Below, one piece after another: positions 16,641 to 27,500 of a stretch of DNA of 64,000 nt. Origin of the DNA: Carbonatibacter sp965199245 (GTDB lineage Bacteria > Pseudomonadota > Alphaproteobacteria > Kiloniellales > Kiloniellaceae). The position numbers and the translations under genes were made by a program. The notes under the pieces are model-generated. The model was not told the DNA's origin. It worked only from the letters and a program-made list of their open reading frames with translations, and did not search any database. The DNA is taken from NCBI GenBank assembly GCA_965199245.1, contig CBDAQP010000001.1, positions 620,001-684,000 of the forward strand, in the 5' to 3' direction. The first letter of the stretch is position 1; the number at the start of each line of letters is the position of its first letter.

Positions 16641-17306
16641 TCACGCTTCAGAGCCGGGATAGAGAGCCATTTCCATAATGACCTCCATCACATCGGCCCG
16701 CATCGCGAGGCTGGGGGCTTCGAGAATAGCCTGTTTTTCAGCAGGCAGAAAAGGACAGCTCATCGCAAGGGCCGTGATGAGCTGGTCAAAAGGCGCACGT
16801 TCAACCGCCGTCCAGTCGACATCAAGAGACTGTACCTCGAAATAACGCGACAGAATCGACAAAAATCGCGCCCTGTCTTCGCCGCCCTGGATACCGGAAT
16901 CAGAATGGCCCCGGGCCACATCATCACCAAAAGAAGAAAAATCAGCCGCCATCATATAAAAATTTTCTGGCATGAGCTCTATAGCTCCCACCCGAAAGCG
17001 GATGAGACCTTTTAGGGAAATGCGATAGCATCCGTCATCCATTTCAGCAAAATTAACCAACCGCCCGGCACAGCCAACGGAATAAAACGGGGCCTGATCC
17101 ACGACGTGACCCTTTCCCTTCACAGCAGGCTGAATCATGCCGATTGTGCGATCAGATGACAGGGCGCGGTCAACCATCGCCAGGTAGCGCGGTTCAAAGA
17201 CAGTCAGCGGCAAGTGCCCCCCCGGTAAAAGAACAGCCCCCACCAGGGGAAAGACCGGAATGTTCACAGGGAGGTCTTCGGCGCAGGGGGAGCGAAGCAT
17301 GGTCAT
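16641..17306 (-). CDS. LON peptidase N-terminal (substrate-binding) domain protein
   Basis: A 221-residue protein consisting of a Lon-N domain: PVFPLVGAVLLPGGHLPLTVFEPRYLAM at the start, then VGCAGRLV and RFRV strands, and a helical tail with ALAMSCPFLPAEKQAILEA. It has no AAA+ or protease domain. Such stand-alone proteins are common in alphaproteobacteria next to a YbbN-type thioredoxin, as here (eight bases separate them). The function is unknown, perhaps substrate handling. Confidence 0.9.
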   Translation of the reverse strand: MTMLRSPCAEDLPVNIPVFPLVGAVLLPGGHLPLTVFEPRYLAMVDRALSSDRTIGMIQPAVKGKGHVVDQAPFYSVGCAGRLVNFAEMDDGCYRISLKGLIRFRVGAIELMPENFYMMAADFSSFGDDVARGHSDSGIQGGEDRARFLSILSRYFEVQSLDVDWTAVERAPFDQLITALAMSCPFLPAEKQAILEAPSLAMRADVMEVIMEMALYPGSEA

Positions 17307-17314
17307 TTTCGTCT

Positions 17315-18208
17315 TTAGGAAAAAAGAAGCGACGACAGACGACCCCGCATTTTGACCGTCAAGGAATCTGTGGGTCCCCAGGCTTCAAAAAATTCCAGCA
17401 GCTTTCGGCGGGCGGCCTGATCGTTCCAATCGCGATCACGGGAAAAAATATCCAGTAGCAGGCCTGCGGCCTCCGCACGCTGACCCTCTGCCTGAAGTGC
17501 AACAGCCAGATCAAAATATGCCTGATGATCGTCCGGGGCCTGTTCAATTTTTTGCCGCAGTGCGGAAATTTCATTCGAATCCTTGCGTTCTGCGGATAGT
17601 TTCAAACGTGTGATAATTGCGACCAGCTCCGGAGCCTGTGTCTGTTCCGGAGGGAGGGACTCGAGGAAAATCCGCGCATCTGATTCGCGCCCTAAGGCCA
17701 GCTGAGAATCCAAAACCCCCTGAATCGCGACAATACGGGACGGATCGGCCTGGTAAATTTGCCCGTAAAGGGACAGTGCCGTATCGTATTGCCGGGCCTC
17801 AAAAGCCGCCTGTGCCTGCGCGACAGCCTGCGCCAGGGGGTCGTTCCCCGTCCCCGCCGTCTCGACAAGACGCGTGACGAAATCGGCAATTTCACTGGGG
17901 GATTTTGCCCCTGCAAAGCCATCAACGGGACGCCCCTGAAAGAACGCATAGACTGTCGGGACAGATTGAACACGCAACTGCCCCGCCAGAATCTGGTTTT
18001 CATCGATATTGACCTTGACCAGAGAGACCGCGCCCCCCGCCTTGCGAACTGCTGATTCAAGAACGGGCATCAACTGTTGACAGGGGCCACACCACGGTGC
18101 CCAAAAATCAACGATAACCGGATTTTCACGGGACGCATCCAACACATCGCGCTGGAAATTCTGCTGGGTCGTGTCCTTGACCACCCCTGCTATCGTCGTG
18201 CTCTGCAT
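17315..18208 (-). CDS. ybbN: Thioredoxin-TPR co-chaperone, YbbN/CnoX-like
   Basis: A 297-residue protein: a thioredoxin domain (residues ~15-120) with active site WAPWCGPC and the cis-Pro segment SVPTVYAF, then a TPR-like helical half (repeated ALSLYGQIYQADP / YFDLAVALQAEG patterns). E. coli CnoX (YbbN) protects chlorine- or heat-damaged proteins and passes them to chaperones, but its thioredoxin site lacks the full CxxC. Here both cysteines are present, so redox activity is possible. A GGGGGGAG ribosome site precedes the ATG. Confidence 0.9.
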   Translation of the reverse strand: MQSTTIAGVVKDTTQQNFQRDVLDASRENPVIVDFWAPWCGPCQQLMPVLESAVRKAGGAVSLVKVNIDENQILAGQLRVQSVPTVYAFFQGRPVDGFAGAKSPSEIADFVTRLVETAGTGNDPLAQAVAQAQAAFEARQYDTALSLYGQIYQADPSRIVAIQGVLDSQLALGRESDARIFLESLPPEQTQAPELVAIITRLKLSAERKDSNEISALRQKIEQAPDDHQAYFDLAVALQAEGQRAEAAGLLLDIFSRDRDWNDQAARRKLLEFFEAWGPTDSLTVKMRGRLSSLLFS

Positions 18209-18422
18209 GTCTCCCCCCTATAACAATATCTCTATCCACCAGATGTACACACCTGACCCGAAATACAAGAGCCAAAATGAGACGAATTGCAAGCACTCGA
18301 CCGACATAAAGGCTGACCTGTGCCACAATAGTGGGAACCAGACATAAAAAAAGGTTGCGTTGCCTAAAATGGTGGAGTAAGTCTCCGAACTCTGACAAAA
18401 GAAACAATGTTTTCTTTCGGAT

Positions 18423-18497
18423 GCGGGCGTAGCTCAGGGGTAGAGCGTCACCTTGCCAAGGTGAATGTCGTGAGTTCGAATCTCATCGCCCGCTCCA
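18423..18497 (+). tRNA. tRNA-Gly (anticodon GCC)
   Basis: A complete cloverleaf: acceptor strands GCGGGCG and CGCCCGC, D-arm GCTC…GAGC, anticodon stem ACCTT-GCC-AAGGT, T-arm with GTTCGAATC, discriminator T and an encoded CCA at 18495-18497. It lies in the divergent gap between the YbbN-like gene and the plus-strand run. The rest of that gap (18209-18422) shows no gene. Confidence 0.97.
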
Positions 18498-18648
18498 TTT
18501 TCCCCGCCCTCCATCCTCCCCGGGTTTGATTTCCCTTAAATGATTGTTCAGGTTAAAGAAAAAGGGCTTGTCCTCGTGTTCTTTTTCGGTTTATCCTCGT
18601 AAAAAACTGTCCTTGTCTTGAGGACGACTTGACGGACGATATAGGGTC

Positions 18649-18867
18649 TTGCGCGTGTTAACACTCAATAGGGGTTATTTCATTCTTCTCCTTGGACTCG
18701 GCGTCTATATTGTGCTGGTTGTCAGTCTTGCCGATCTCTTGCCGCAGCACTGGGCTATCCAGATTTTCTATGCGCTCCTCACTGGCCTCGCCTGGCTTTA
18801 CCCTGCTGTCAAGTTTCTGGATTTTTCTGCCCGAAAAGAAAAAATCAGGGTAGATCGACAGAAATGA
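18649..18867 (+). CDS. DUF2842 small membrane protein
   Basis: A 72-residue protein with two hydrophobic segments (YFILLLGLGVYIVLVV and IFYALLTGLAWLYPAVKFL), typical of the alphaproteobacterial DUF2842 family. It starts at a TTG with a weak ATAGGG upstream, so the start is not firm. The stop overlaps the next ATG. The function is unknown. Confidence 0.75.
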   Translation: MRVLTLNRGYFILLLGLGVYIVLVVSLADLLPQHWAIQIFYALLTGLAWLYPAVKFLDFSARKEKIRVDRQK

Positions 18868-19286
18868 GCTTTTCTGCCCCTCCTTTTCTGGTCGTTTGTT
18901 TCCTCTACATTTTTGCCCTGACCCTTTCCCCTGCAGACGGTTCTGCGCAGGCACTTGAAACAGAAGACCTGCTGTCTTTTTGTACTCAGGAACTCACCAA
19001 AAAAATCGGGACAGAGGCAGCGGCGCAACGCGGGGAGCATTGCACCTGCGCCACAGAGTTTGCACAACAGTCAACACCACCCTCTCTTCGTGAACCACTG
19101 GCCCGTATTGTGCGCCGTGAACCCCTTGACTCTGCACAGAAAGATGCCTTGAAAAGCGAGGCAAAAAATATCCTGTTCTATCTTGGCCTGCTCAGCACCC
19201 GCTGTCCCATGATTGTCGCAGACCCCCTGCTCCAGGACTTCATCAAAAAAAGCCTCCGAAAAAAAAGCACCACGGCACGACCATGA
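18864..19286 (+). CDS. Exported hypothetical protein
   Basis: 140 residues. The N-terminus is a signal peptide (hydrophobic core PFLVVCFLYIFALTL, cleavage near ADGSAQA). The mature part is helical with four cysteines (FCTQE, HCTC, RCPM), suggesting disulfides in the periplasm. I do not recognise a family. It is coupled by overlaps to the DUF2842 gene before it and to NAD-GDH after it. Confidence 0.7.
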   Translation: MSFSAPPFLVVCFLYIFALTLSPADGSAQALETEDLLSFCTQELTKKIGTEAAAQRGEHCTCATEFAQQSTPPSLREPLARIVRREPLDSAQKDALKSEAKNILFYLGLLSTRCPMIVADPLLQDFIKKSLRKKSTTARP

Positions 19287-22200
19287 CCCAACACGAGACA
19301 CTGATTGCACAGATCGCGGCCCATGCGGCAAGAAAACAGCCAAATGCAGAGGACATTCAGTCCTTTATCCCGCAATTTTTCCACAATGTTGATCGGGATG
19401 GCATCAACAACAAAAGCCCCGAAGAACTTTCTGACCTCGCCCTGCACGCCAGAAACAGCATCCAATGCCGAAAAGAAGATGAACGGATCGTACGCGTTTC
19501 GCACCTTGACCAAAGAACCGGGCCACAGACCATTATCGAAATTATCAGCGATGACATGCCCTTTCTCCTCGACTCGCTGAGCGGTGCGTTGCAGCGGATG
19601 GGAAAAGACATCCTCTTGATGATCCATCCGGTCATGCGGATCAAACGAGACAAGGACGGACAGCTGGTTGACATTTTATCCATTGATGCCCCCGAAGTCC
19701 CCGAAAGCAGGGTCGAATCCTTGATTCAGGTTCTCATTGCCGAAGAAGACATCGAGCGCGAACAAGCCATAGAAGCCGAACTGGATCGCGTTTTTCGTGA
19801 CGTTCACAATGCCGTTACCGACTACGGAGAGATGAAAAAATATCTCGAGGACACAATCGTAGACATCAGGAAAAACCCCCCGCCTCTGGGCAGGGAAGAG
19901 GTCGCCGAATCATTGGATTTTCTCAGCTGGCTTTGCCAGGACAACTTTACATTTCTCGGAGTCAGATCCTGTAGCTTCAAGGGCGAAAATTCCGGGCTTA
20001 TCCATAAAATCAACCCCGGTTCCCTTGGTGTCCTCAGGGGGTCTGCCATGACGCTCTTTGATGGCCTGCGCAACCTCGGTCATCTGCCCGAAGATATCAG
20101 AACCTTTCTGGTCGCCCCGTCATTGTTACGCATTAGCAAAGCCAACAAACGTGCCCGCGTTCATCGCACCGCCCACATGGATACCATCGCGGTCAAGCGC
20201 TTTAACGCGGCTGGAGAGGTGATCGGTGAAACACTCTTTGCCGGATTGCTTACCTCCTCTGCCTACGAGTCACCGCTGGATATTCCGCTATTGCGTCAAA
20301 AAATCAAAAACGTCATCGCGCGGGCAGGATTCAGAGAAGGAGGCAATGACGGAAAGGCCCTGCAGCACACGCTGGAAACCTTCCCACGCCATGAACTCTT
20401 TGAAACGAAAGAAGACGATCTTTTTGACTCGGCACTACGGATTTTGCACTTACGCGAACGGGTGCGGGTCGCGCTCTTTGTGCGTCACGATCCCTTCAAA
20501 CGCTTTATCTCCTGCCTTGCTTACATTCCACGTGATCGCTTTGACACAAGACTGCGCCGGAATGTCGCGCAGATGATCTGTACGGCCTACAGCGGGAAAG
20601 TATCGTCCTTTTCCGTCCATCTCGGCAACTCACGGCTGGCCCGCATTCACTTCATTATCAAAATGGAACCGGGACATCCACCTACAATCCCCGAAGTCAA
20701 TGTCAAGGCTCTGGAACAAGAGATTGCAGAGGCTACGCGAAGCTGGGAAGACAGACTGGATCAAGCCCTCAATGACAAGGGAGGCCTTGAAAGAAACACT
20801 CTGAACCGCTGGCTCTTCCCGCTGTCCTATCAAGAAAACTTTTCAGCAGCCATCGCTGTTGAAGACCTTGCCAAAGCAAGAGAAGCCGAACAAGAAGGCG
20901 ACCTGGCCCTGAACCTCTATCAACACCCGGGGGAAGACACCAATCGGTTACGTCTTAAAATTTACCTCTACCAAGCCAATGCCGCGCTTTCCGATATGTT
21001 GCCCATGCTGGAAAATATGGGATTAAATGTTCTGTCTGAAACGCCCTACCTGCTCACTGGCTCTGAGCGAAAATTATGGATTCACGATTTTGAAATGATC
21101 GCATCAGATCACAGCACCGTTGAACTTTGGCGGGTGCGCGATGCCTTTCATACTGCCTTTGCCGCCGTTTGGCGCGGGCATATGGAAAGCGATGGCTTTA
21201 ATCGGCTTGTCCTCTCCTGTGCGTTCACTGTACGCGACGTAACGATCTTGCGGGCTTATTGTTGCTATTTGCTCCAGGCCCGCATTGCCTTTTCCCGGCG
21301 CTACATGGAAAAAACTCTGTCCAAAAACCCAAAAACCACCACACTTCTGCTCCAGCTTTTCACCAGACGATTCTTGAAAGCCGGGGCGAGCCACCCGACA
21401 CAAGAGACCATCATCAACAAAATAAACACCGCTCTCAAGGACGTTGAAAACCGAGACGAAGATCACATTATCCAACGTTTTTGTAACGTCATCTTCAATA
21501 CACTACGCACCAATGCCGAACGCTATGACGCCAGCCCTGAAAGTTGCCTGTCGTTCAAAATTGACTCAGGCCAAATTACAGACCTGCCCCTACCCCGCCC
21601 CTTTCGTGAAATTTTTGTTTATGGCACCGACGTCGAGGGTGTTCACCTGCGCTTTGGCCCTGTGGCTCGGGGGGGAATCCGCTGGTCAGGCCGGCGCGAG
21701 GATTTTCGCACAGAGATCCTCGGACTGGTCAAGGCACAACACGTCAAAAATGCGGTAATCGTTCCTGTTGGCTCCAAGGGTGGTTTTGTTGTCAAAAATC
21801 CCCCTGCCGGACGCGCCGCGCTACAAGAAAAAGGCATTACCTGCTATAAAACCTTCATTCGCGGTTTACTAGATTTGACCGATAACATCATCGAAGGACA
21901 GGTTGTTCCGCCACAGGACGTCATTCGGCACGACGGGAATGACACCTATCTGGTTGTTGCCGCCGACAAGGGTACAGCCCGCTTTTCCGACACCGCCAAT
22001 GCCATCTGTGCGGACTATAATTTCTGGCTGGGTGATGCCTTTGCCTCCGGCGGTTCGGCAGGCTACGACCACAAAGGCATGGGCATTACCGCACGCGGAG
22101 CGTGGGAATCGGTTAAACGTCATTTTCGCGAACTGGGCAAGGATATCCAAAATAGCCCCTTCACGGTTATTGGTGTCGGCGATATGGCGGGTGATGTTTT

Positions 22201-24052
22201 TGGCAACGGAATGCTGTTATCTCGACAGATTCGCTTGCAAGCGGCCTTTAACCACCAGCATATTTTTATCGACCCCAACCCTGATCCGGCCCAAAGCTGG
22301 GCAGAACGCAAACGGCTTTTTGACCAACCCGGCTCATCATGGGCAGATTATGATCCAGCCCTGATTTCAAAAGGCGGTGGCATTTTTGGGCGAAAAGCAA
22401 AATCCATTTCATTAACCACCGAAATGAAAGATTTTCTCGCCCTCGATCAGAAAAACCTGTCACCAGATGACCTGATTCGCGCCATCCTGCGTACAAAGGT
22501 TGAATTGCTTTGGTTTGGGGGAATTGGAACCTATGTCAAATCCAGCCAGGAAAGCCATGCCAATGCTGACGACCGCGCCAATGACACCTTACGCATCGAT
22601 GCCCAGGAATTGGGGTGTAAGGTCATTGGCGAGGGTGCAAACCTCGGCATCACACAGCAGGCGCGGATCGAATTTGGTCGGAGGGGCGGAAAGATCAATA
22701 CTGATTTCCTCGACAACTCGGCAGGCGTTGACTGTTCCGACCACGAAGTCAACATTAAAATCCTACTGGGAGCCATCGAACGTCATGGAGGACTAACACG
22801 CCCGGAACGCGATAAATTGCTTGTCGAGATGACAGAAGACGTCGCCACACTGGTTCTGCGGGACAATTACCTGCAAAGTCAGTCAATTTCTGTGACCGCA
22901 ATCGTTGGGAAGCGGATGATGGGTCGCATCGTTCACTATATGCACCACCTCGAAAAACAGGGCCTGCTCAATCGGGTACTTGCCGTTCTGCCCAACGACG
23001 AAGAAATTGCAGACCGCAAACAAAAAGGTCAAGGGCTGGAACGCGCTGAACTGGTCACAATGTTAAGCTATGCCAAGATTGCACTCTATGATGACCTGAT
23101 TCAATCCGACCTGCCCGATGATCCGGCGGTGACGCAAGAACTCATCAGTTATTTCCCCCGCGCTTTGCAAGAACGCTACGCCGATGCCATCACACAACAC
23201 AGTCTGCGCCGTGAAATTATTGCCACCGCCCTGACCAATGACGTGGTGAACCGCACTGGCATCACTTTTGTGCACGATATCCATGAAAAAACAGGTTTTT
23301 CATCTGATGCTGTTGTGCGGGCGTGGCGCGTGATTCATACCGCTTTTGATATGAATAGCCTCTATAACGCTATCGAAAACCTTGACAATCGAGTCATCAC
23401 TTCACTTCAGGCTGATTTGCTGGCCGACTGTGGTCGGCTTGTCGAACAGGCCACAGTCTGGCTTCTGCGAAACAGTAAACACCCCATTGATATGGAACGC
23501 GAAACAGCGCGCCTTCCTGTTTCTGTTTTGGCAAATAATCTTGATCGCCTCTTGCCCGATGACGACAAAAACGAAATGGCTCAACGTGTAATCACACTGG
23601 TCGCGGCGGGCGTTCATGAACCGCTTGCCAAACGGATCGCAGGTTTGCGGGCCTTGGGATCTGCAGGGGATATCACCCGCATCGCCAGTGCCTGCCGCCG
23701 GACGGTGGAAGACGCCAGCCGGATCTATTTCGCCGTCGGACAAACCTACGGGATCAACAGCCTGCGCAAGGCGGCCCGCGCCCTGCCTGGCACATCCGTT
23801 TGGGATAAACTGGCGATCAATGCACTGATCGATGACCTCTTGAGTCATCAGGCCGAACTCAGTCTCAAAATCCTGGACTTTTCCGAGCCAGGCACCCCAC
23901 TCGACACAACCATTGAACAATGGGCGCACGCGCACAGCGAACTGGTCAGGCAAAGCGAAGGGATCCTGTCACAAATTATCCTCAATGCCCAACCCGATTA
24001 TGCCATGTTGGCCGTTGCCAACAGCCAGCTAAAAAATATGGTCACGGCCTGA
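19283..24052 (+). CDS. gdhB: NAD-specific glutamate dehydrogenase (large GDH-180 type)
   Basis: 1589 residues, the normal length for the ~180 kDa bacterial class that oxidises glutamate to 2-oxoglutarate and ammonia. The catalytic core lies around residues 770-1250: GPVARGGIRWSGRREDFRTE, then KNAVIVPVGSKGGFV with the catalytic Lys, GDMAGDVFGNGML, and the Rossmann segment WFGGIGTYVK…GEGANLGITQQARIEF. The N-terminal ~700 residues are the regulatory (ACT-like) region. The ATG overlaps the stop of the exported small protein. The 24053-24371 stretch after it holds no gene that I can support. Confidence 0.97.
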   Translation: MTQHETLIAQIAAHAARKQPNAEDIQSFIPQFFHNVDRDGINNKSPEELSDLALHARNSIQCRKEDERIVRVSHLDQRTGPQTIIEIISDDMPFLLDSLSGALQRMGKDILLMIHPVMRIKRDKDGQLVDILSIDAPEVPESRVESLIQVLIAEEDIEREQAIEAELDRVFRDVHNAVTDYGEMKKYLEDTIVDIRKNPPPLGREEVAESLDFLSWLCQDNFTFLGVRSCSFKGENSGLIHKINPGSLGVLRGSAMTLFDGLRNLGHLPEDIRTFLVAPSLLRISKANKRARVHRTAHMDTIAVKRFNAAGEVIGETLFAGLLTSSAYESPLDIPLLRQKIKNVIARAGFREGGNDGKALQHTLETFPRHELFETKEDDLFDSALRILHLRERVRVALFVRHDPFKRFISCLAYIPRDRFDTRLRRNVAQMICTAYSGKVSSFSVHLGNSRLARIHFIIKMEPGHPPTIPEVNVKALEQEIAEATRSWEDRLDQALNDKGGLERNTLNRWLFPLSYQENFSAAIAVEDLAKAREAEQEGDLALNLYQHPGEDTNRLRLKIYLYQANAALSDMLPMLENMGLNVLSETPYLLTGSERKLWIHDFEMIASDHSTVELWRVRDAFHTAFAAVWRGHMESDGFNRLVLSCAFTVRDVTILRAYCCYLLQARIAFSRRYMEKTLSKNPKTTTLLLQLFTRRFLKAGASHPTQETIINKINTALKDVENRDEDHIIQRFCNVIFNTLRTNAERYDASPESCLSFKIDSGQITDLPLPRPFREIFVYGTDVEGVHLRFGPVARGGIRWSGRREDFRTEILGLVKAQHVKNAVIVPVGSKGGFVVKNPPAGRAALQEKGITCYKTFIRGLLDLTDNIIEGQVVPPQDVIRHDGNDTYLVVAADKGTARFSDTANAICADYNFWLGDAFASGGSAGYDHKGMGITARGAWESVKRHFRELGKDIQNSPFTVIGVGDMAGDVFGNGMLLSRQIRLQAAFNHQHIFIDPNPDPAQSWAERKRLFDQPGSSWADYDPALISKGGGIFGRKAKSISLTTEMKDFLALDQKNLSPDDLIRAILRTKVELLWFGGIGTYVKSSQESHANADDRANDTLRIDAQELGCKVIGEGANLGITQQARIEFGRRGGKINTDFLDNSAGVDCSDHEVNIKILLGAIERHGGLTRPERDKLLVEMTEDVATLVLRDNYLQSQSISVTAIVGKRMMGRIVHYMHHLEKQGLLNRVLAVLPNDEEIADRKQKGQGLERAELVTMLSYAKIALYDDLIQSDLPDDPAVTQELISYFPRALQERYADAITQHSLRREIIATALTNDVVNRTGITFVHDIHEKTGFSSDAVVRAWRVIHTAFDMNSLYNAIENLDNRVITSLQADLLADCGRLVEQATVWLLRNSKHPIDMERETARLPVSVLANNLDRLLPDDDKNEMAQRVITLVAAGVHEPLAKRIAGLRALGSAGDITRIASACRRTVEDASRIYFAVGQTYGINSLRKAARALPGTSVWDKLAINALIDDLLSHQAELSLKILDFSEPGTPLDTTIEQWAHAHSELVRQSEGILSQIILNAQPDYAMLAVANSQLKNMVTA

Positions 24053-24371
24053 GAGTCAATTTTTCAGTCTGTAGATCACAGGAATACGATATGTCATGCG
24101 CTCTTACTGAAGGTGTCATAACCTTGGGAATACGCCTGGAATATGTCTGAAGCCATCCAGGAAACAGCAAAAAATCGTGAGAACCAGGATGAAAAAGCCC
24201 GCCCACACCCGCTCTGCCGATATATCTCGTGTAGCGTGACTCTAAGTATGTCGCACGATGATTCTAAACAGGCCGTCTTTGCGAGTCGTTATCATCTGAA
24301 CACCTATATTAACCGTTTTTTTGGGCATTATTCATGGAAGATCAGGCGGTTCATATTATAAGCCAAAAAGG

Positions 24372-24472
24372 AAATGGCGCGTCCCATGGAGACCTCCAAT
24401 AAAGTGTCCCGTTAAAAATCACACAAGGGAAAGAAACGCCAAGACACATAAGTCAAATTTTCTGAAAGTTGT
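24372..24472 (-). mobile_element. IS630-family relic, 5' tip
   Basis: The reverse complement matches 58829-58935: terminal CAACTTTCAGAAAATTTGAC-like bases, a CTTGTGTGATT stretch, then GGGACACTTTATTGGAGG, the start codon region (CCATGGGACGCGCCATTTCC) and a few codons. Only the left tip remains. It lies in the gap between NAD-GDH and the autotransporter. Confidence 0.75.
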
Positions 24473-24533
24473 TATAAGTGTCATGTTCCAATAAGCCGGA
24501 CAAGTTGCACGCGCATAAGCCGGACAAACAGAA

Positions 24534-24559
24534 CCCCGAAAGGCTGTTGCCTTTCGGGG
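24534..24559 (-). terminator. Rho-independent terminator of the autotransporter gene
   Basis: A perfect ten-base stem, CCCCGAAAGG and CCTTTCGGGG, with a six-base loop. On the minus strand it is followed by TTCTGTTTGT. It lies 30 bases past the stop codon of the autotransporter gene. Confidence 0.75.
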
Positions 24560-24588
24560 CCGCCGCTGGGTCAAGTTCACAGGGTAGG

Positions 24589-27500
24589 TCAGAACTTGAC
24601 CCTGGCATTCAGGCGGGCACTGTGGCCCGTGTAGCCGGTGCGGGCACTCAGGTCATAGTCCGCCCCGATTGACCAGCGCGGGGCATTATAGCTCAGGCCC
24701 ACCCCTGCGGTGCCTGACAGCTTTTTGACCTTCGCCCCCTTGACCGTAAAGCGGTTGCCACCGCCGGTGAACCGGCCGCGTGCCGTCGTTTGATCCCCCG
24801 CAAAGTCATAGGACAGCCCCACACGCGCCACGGGAACAAGGGTGCCGTTCCCCCGGGTGATCTCTTTGTGCAGGCGGGTGCCCAGCGTCCCCACAACCGC
24901 ATCAATCGACCCCACCGTGATCTTCTGGTTCAGGCTCAACGCCCCCGTCGTGGTGTATTTCGCCGACCCCACCCGCGTCCACGACAGACCCGCCGTCGGG
25001 GTCAGCGTCGTGCTCGCATCAAGGTTCATTGGCACACCCCCGCCCACAGAGGCCGTCAGGCTGGTCGTGTCATAAGCCGACTTGCGCCTCAAACCCGCCA
25101 CACGCGAGGTCGTGCTCACATCATTGCGCCCGACGCCCACCTGACCGTCCACATAATAACGCGCCGTGCTGTAATCCCCGTAAACAGAAACCTGCCAGCT
25201 CCTGACATCCGTCTTATCCTCGCCAACACCCTTGCCCGTCATCCGGCTGGTGCTATAGGCCAGAGCCGTCCCCACACGACCCCGTTCCCCCACAGGGGCA
25301 TCCACACCCACCGCAAGGCCCCGTGCAGAGGTGTCATAACCGTCAATCCTCTGTTTTTTGTCCTTCGCCTGTTTGCCCCGGCTGCCAAACGGCTTGAGCC
25401 AGAAGGCCCTGTCCAGCCCCTCGCCCCCGGTCGCAAATCCGCTCTGGCTGTCCCCTCCGCGCTGCAGAGCAAGACGGTCGGACAACACACCCGCCACCTG
25501 TGTCCCCGTCGAGACCACCGCCGCCGTCGCCCCGCCCAGCGCGGTCATCTGCGGCGTGAGCTGGGCCGCAAGCCGCTTGCCTTTCGCCTCATTCCCCGCC
25601 CGGGTCGCCTCCTCGAGAATCTTCTTCACAGGGTCGTTCGCAGGTAAATCCTTCGCAAGGGACGAGGCCGCCAAAAGCACAGAGGCTTCAGAGGGCGACA
25701 CGCCCAGCTTCGACGACACCTCGCCTGCTGACTTGAAGCCCTTGGCCCACGCAATAACGCTCCCCCCGTCATCCGTCGCAAGCTCGTATTTTAAAACATT
25801 ACTCTCCACAAGGATCAGCTTGCCGTTGTCGATGGCTGCACTCAAGTCCTTGTTGATCAGTTTCTGCTCTCCCTCGGTAAAGGAGGAGTCAAAGGCAATC
25901 CTGACACTGTTGTCCGCATCCGCAGTGCCCAGATCAAAATTACCCCCCACCGTTATAAACGCTCGATCTGCCGCATCCCCCGTCCGCTCCCCAAAGGCAG
26001 GCCCCAGGGTGAGAGTACTCTTCCTGTGCGCTGTCAGATCACCCGACAGATAAACAGGCTGGTTAAAGGTCACTTTGGCATCCTCGTTCACAGTCAGGCT
26101 GTCGAGTTTGGCAACAGCCGTCCCCAGCTGCCCCCCGAAGATCACGCCATCCGCGTGGGTGTTGGCAATAATAATCGCGCCATTGCCATCTGCCGCGCCT
26201 GTGATATCGCCCGTGATCGTCTGTCCGGCCGTCCCGCCAAAGGTGACAGAACTTCCGTTGCCAAGCTCGAACTGCGTTCCGGCCTTGACATGACCCTTGA
26301 AGGTCGTCGCATCGCGCGCGGTGATCGTCAGGTTGCCCGCATAAACATCACCGCCAAAGGTCGTTTCCCCATCGGCAACCGTGATCCTGTTCAGGGCAGC
26401 CTCTGCGGTACCGATCGATCCCGTAAAGGAGACCTTGCGACCCGTGGCATGGCCCGAGCGGTTCCTGATCTCCAGATCGCCCTGTCCGTCATCGCCCGCA
26501 ACAATGTCGCCCGTGATCGTTTGCGCGGCCGTCGCCCCTGTCCCGCGTCCATTGGTGCCGGTGACCCCGCTGGCATCACCGACAATCAGGGTCGCTCTGT
26601 TGCCGATTGTGACATTACCGGCAAAGTAACCGGACTGTTCAAGCGTCGCTTTGGTGCCGGTGTGCAGGGTCAGACCAGCCAGTCTGGCATTGGTCGTGCC
26701 CAAATTACCCTCAAAGGTCACACCGGCTGTGTTGGCAATGGTGATCGCCCCCTGATTATCCTGCGTCGTCGTGATCGCATTGGCAAAACCCTGTGCCCCC
26801 GTCCCGGCAAAGGTCGCAGACCCCCCCGCCCCATCAAAGACCAGACCGTTGACCCCGGTGGTGACAGACCCCTTGAAAGTCGCCGCACCCGCCAGCGTCA
26901 GGCCCGCGCGCGTGGTCACAGAGCTGTTGAAGGTCGTCCCGTCGCTGTCGGCATTGACGTCAATCGTTCCGGCATAAACAGCACCGGCAAAAACCGTCTG
27001 GCCGTTGTCCAGTGTGAGTCGTGCAAGATCGTTACCGTTCCCCGGCGCGCCAACGGCATCCTCAAAGGTCACCGTCCTGTTCGTCGTGCCGCTGTTATTC
27101 ACAACGACAGACCCCCGCTTGCCCGTGCTGTTGCGGATATCAGCCTCAATGGTCTGGTTGCCAGACCCGCCAAAGGTAATGGTGCTATTGCCCAGGATCA
27201 GGCCATTCGCCAGATAAACATGACTCTCAAAGGTCGCCTCGGAGTTATCGCTCAGGGTCAGGCGGTTCAACCCGTTGTTCGTACCACTTGCGCCCAATGC
27301 GCTCTTGAAGGTCACATCGTTGTCGATGATGATCGTGCCATAGTTGCCCCCCGATGCGCTCGTGATACTGCCGGCCACCGTTTGGGAGTCTGTTCCGCTG
27401 AACGTGACCCCGGTGTTTTGACCCAGAACCAGACCACCGTTCGCACCGGTTCTCAGATAGACATTGCCCTTAAAGGTCGCTTTGGACGCATCCGCCGCAG

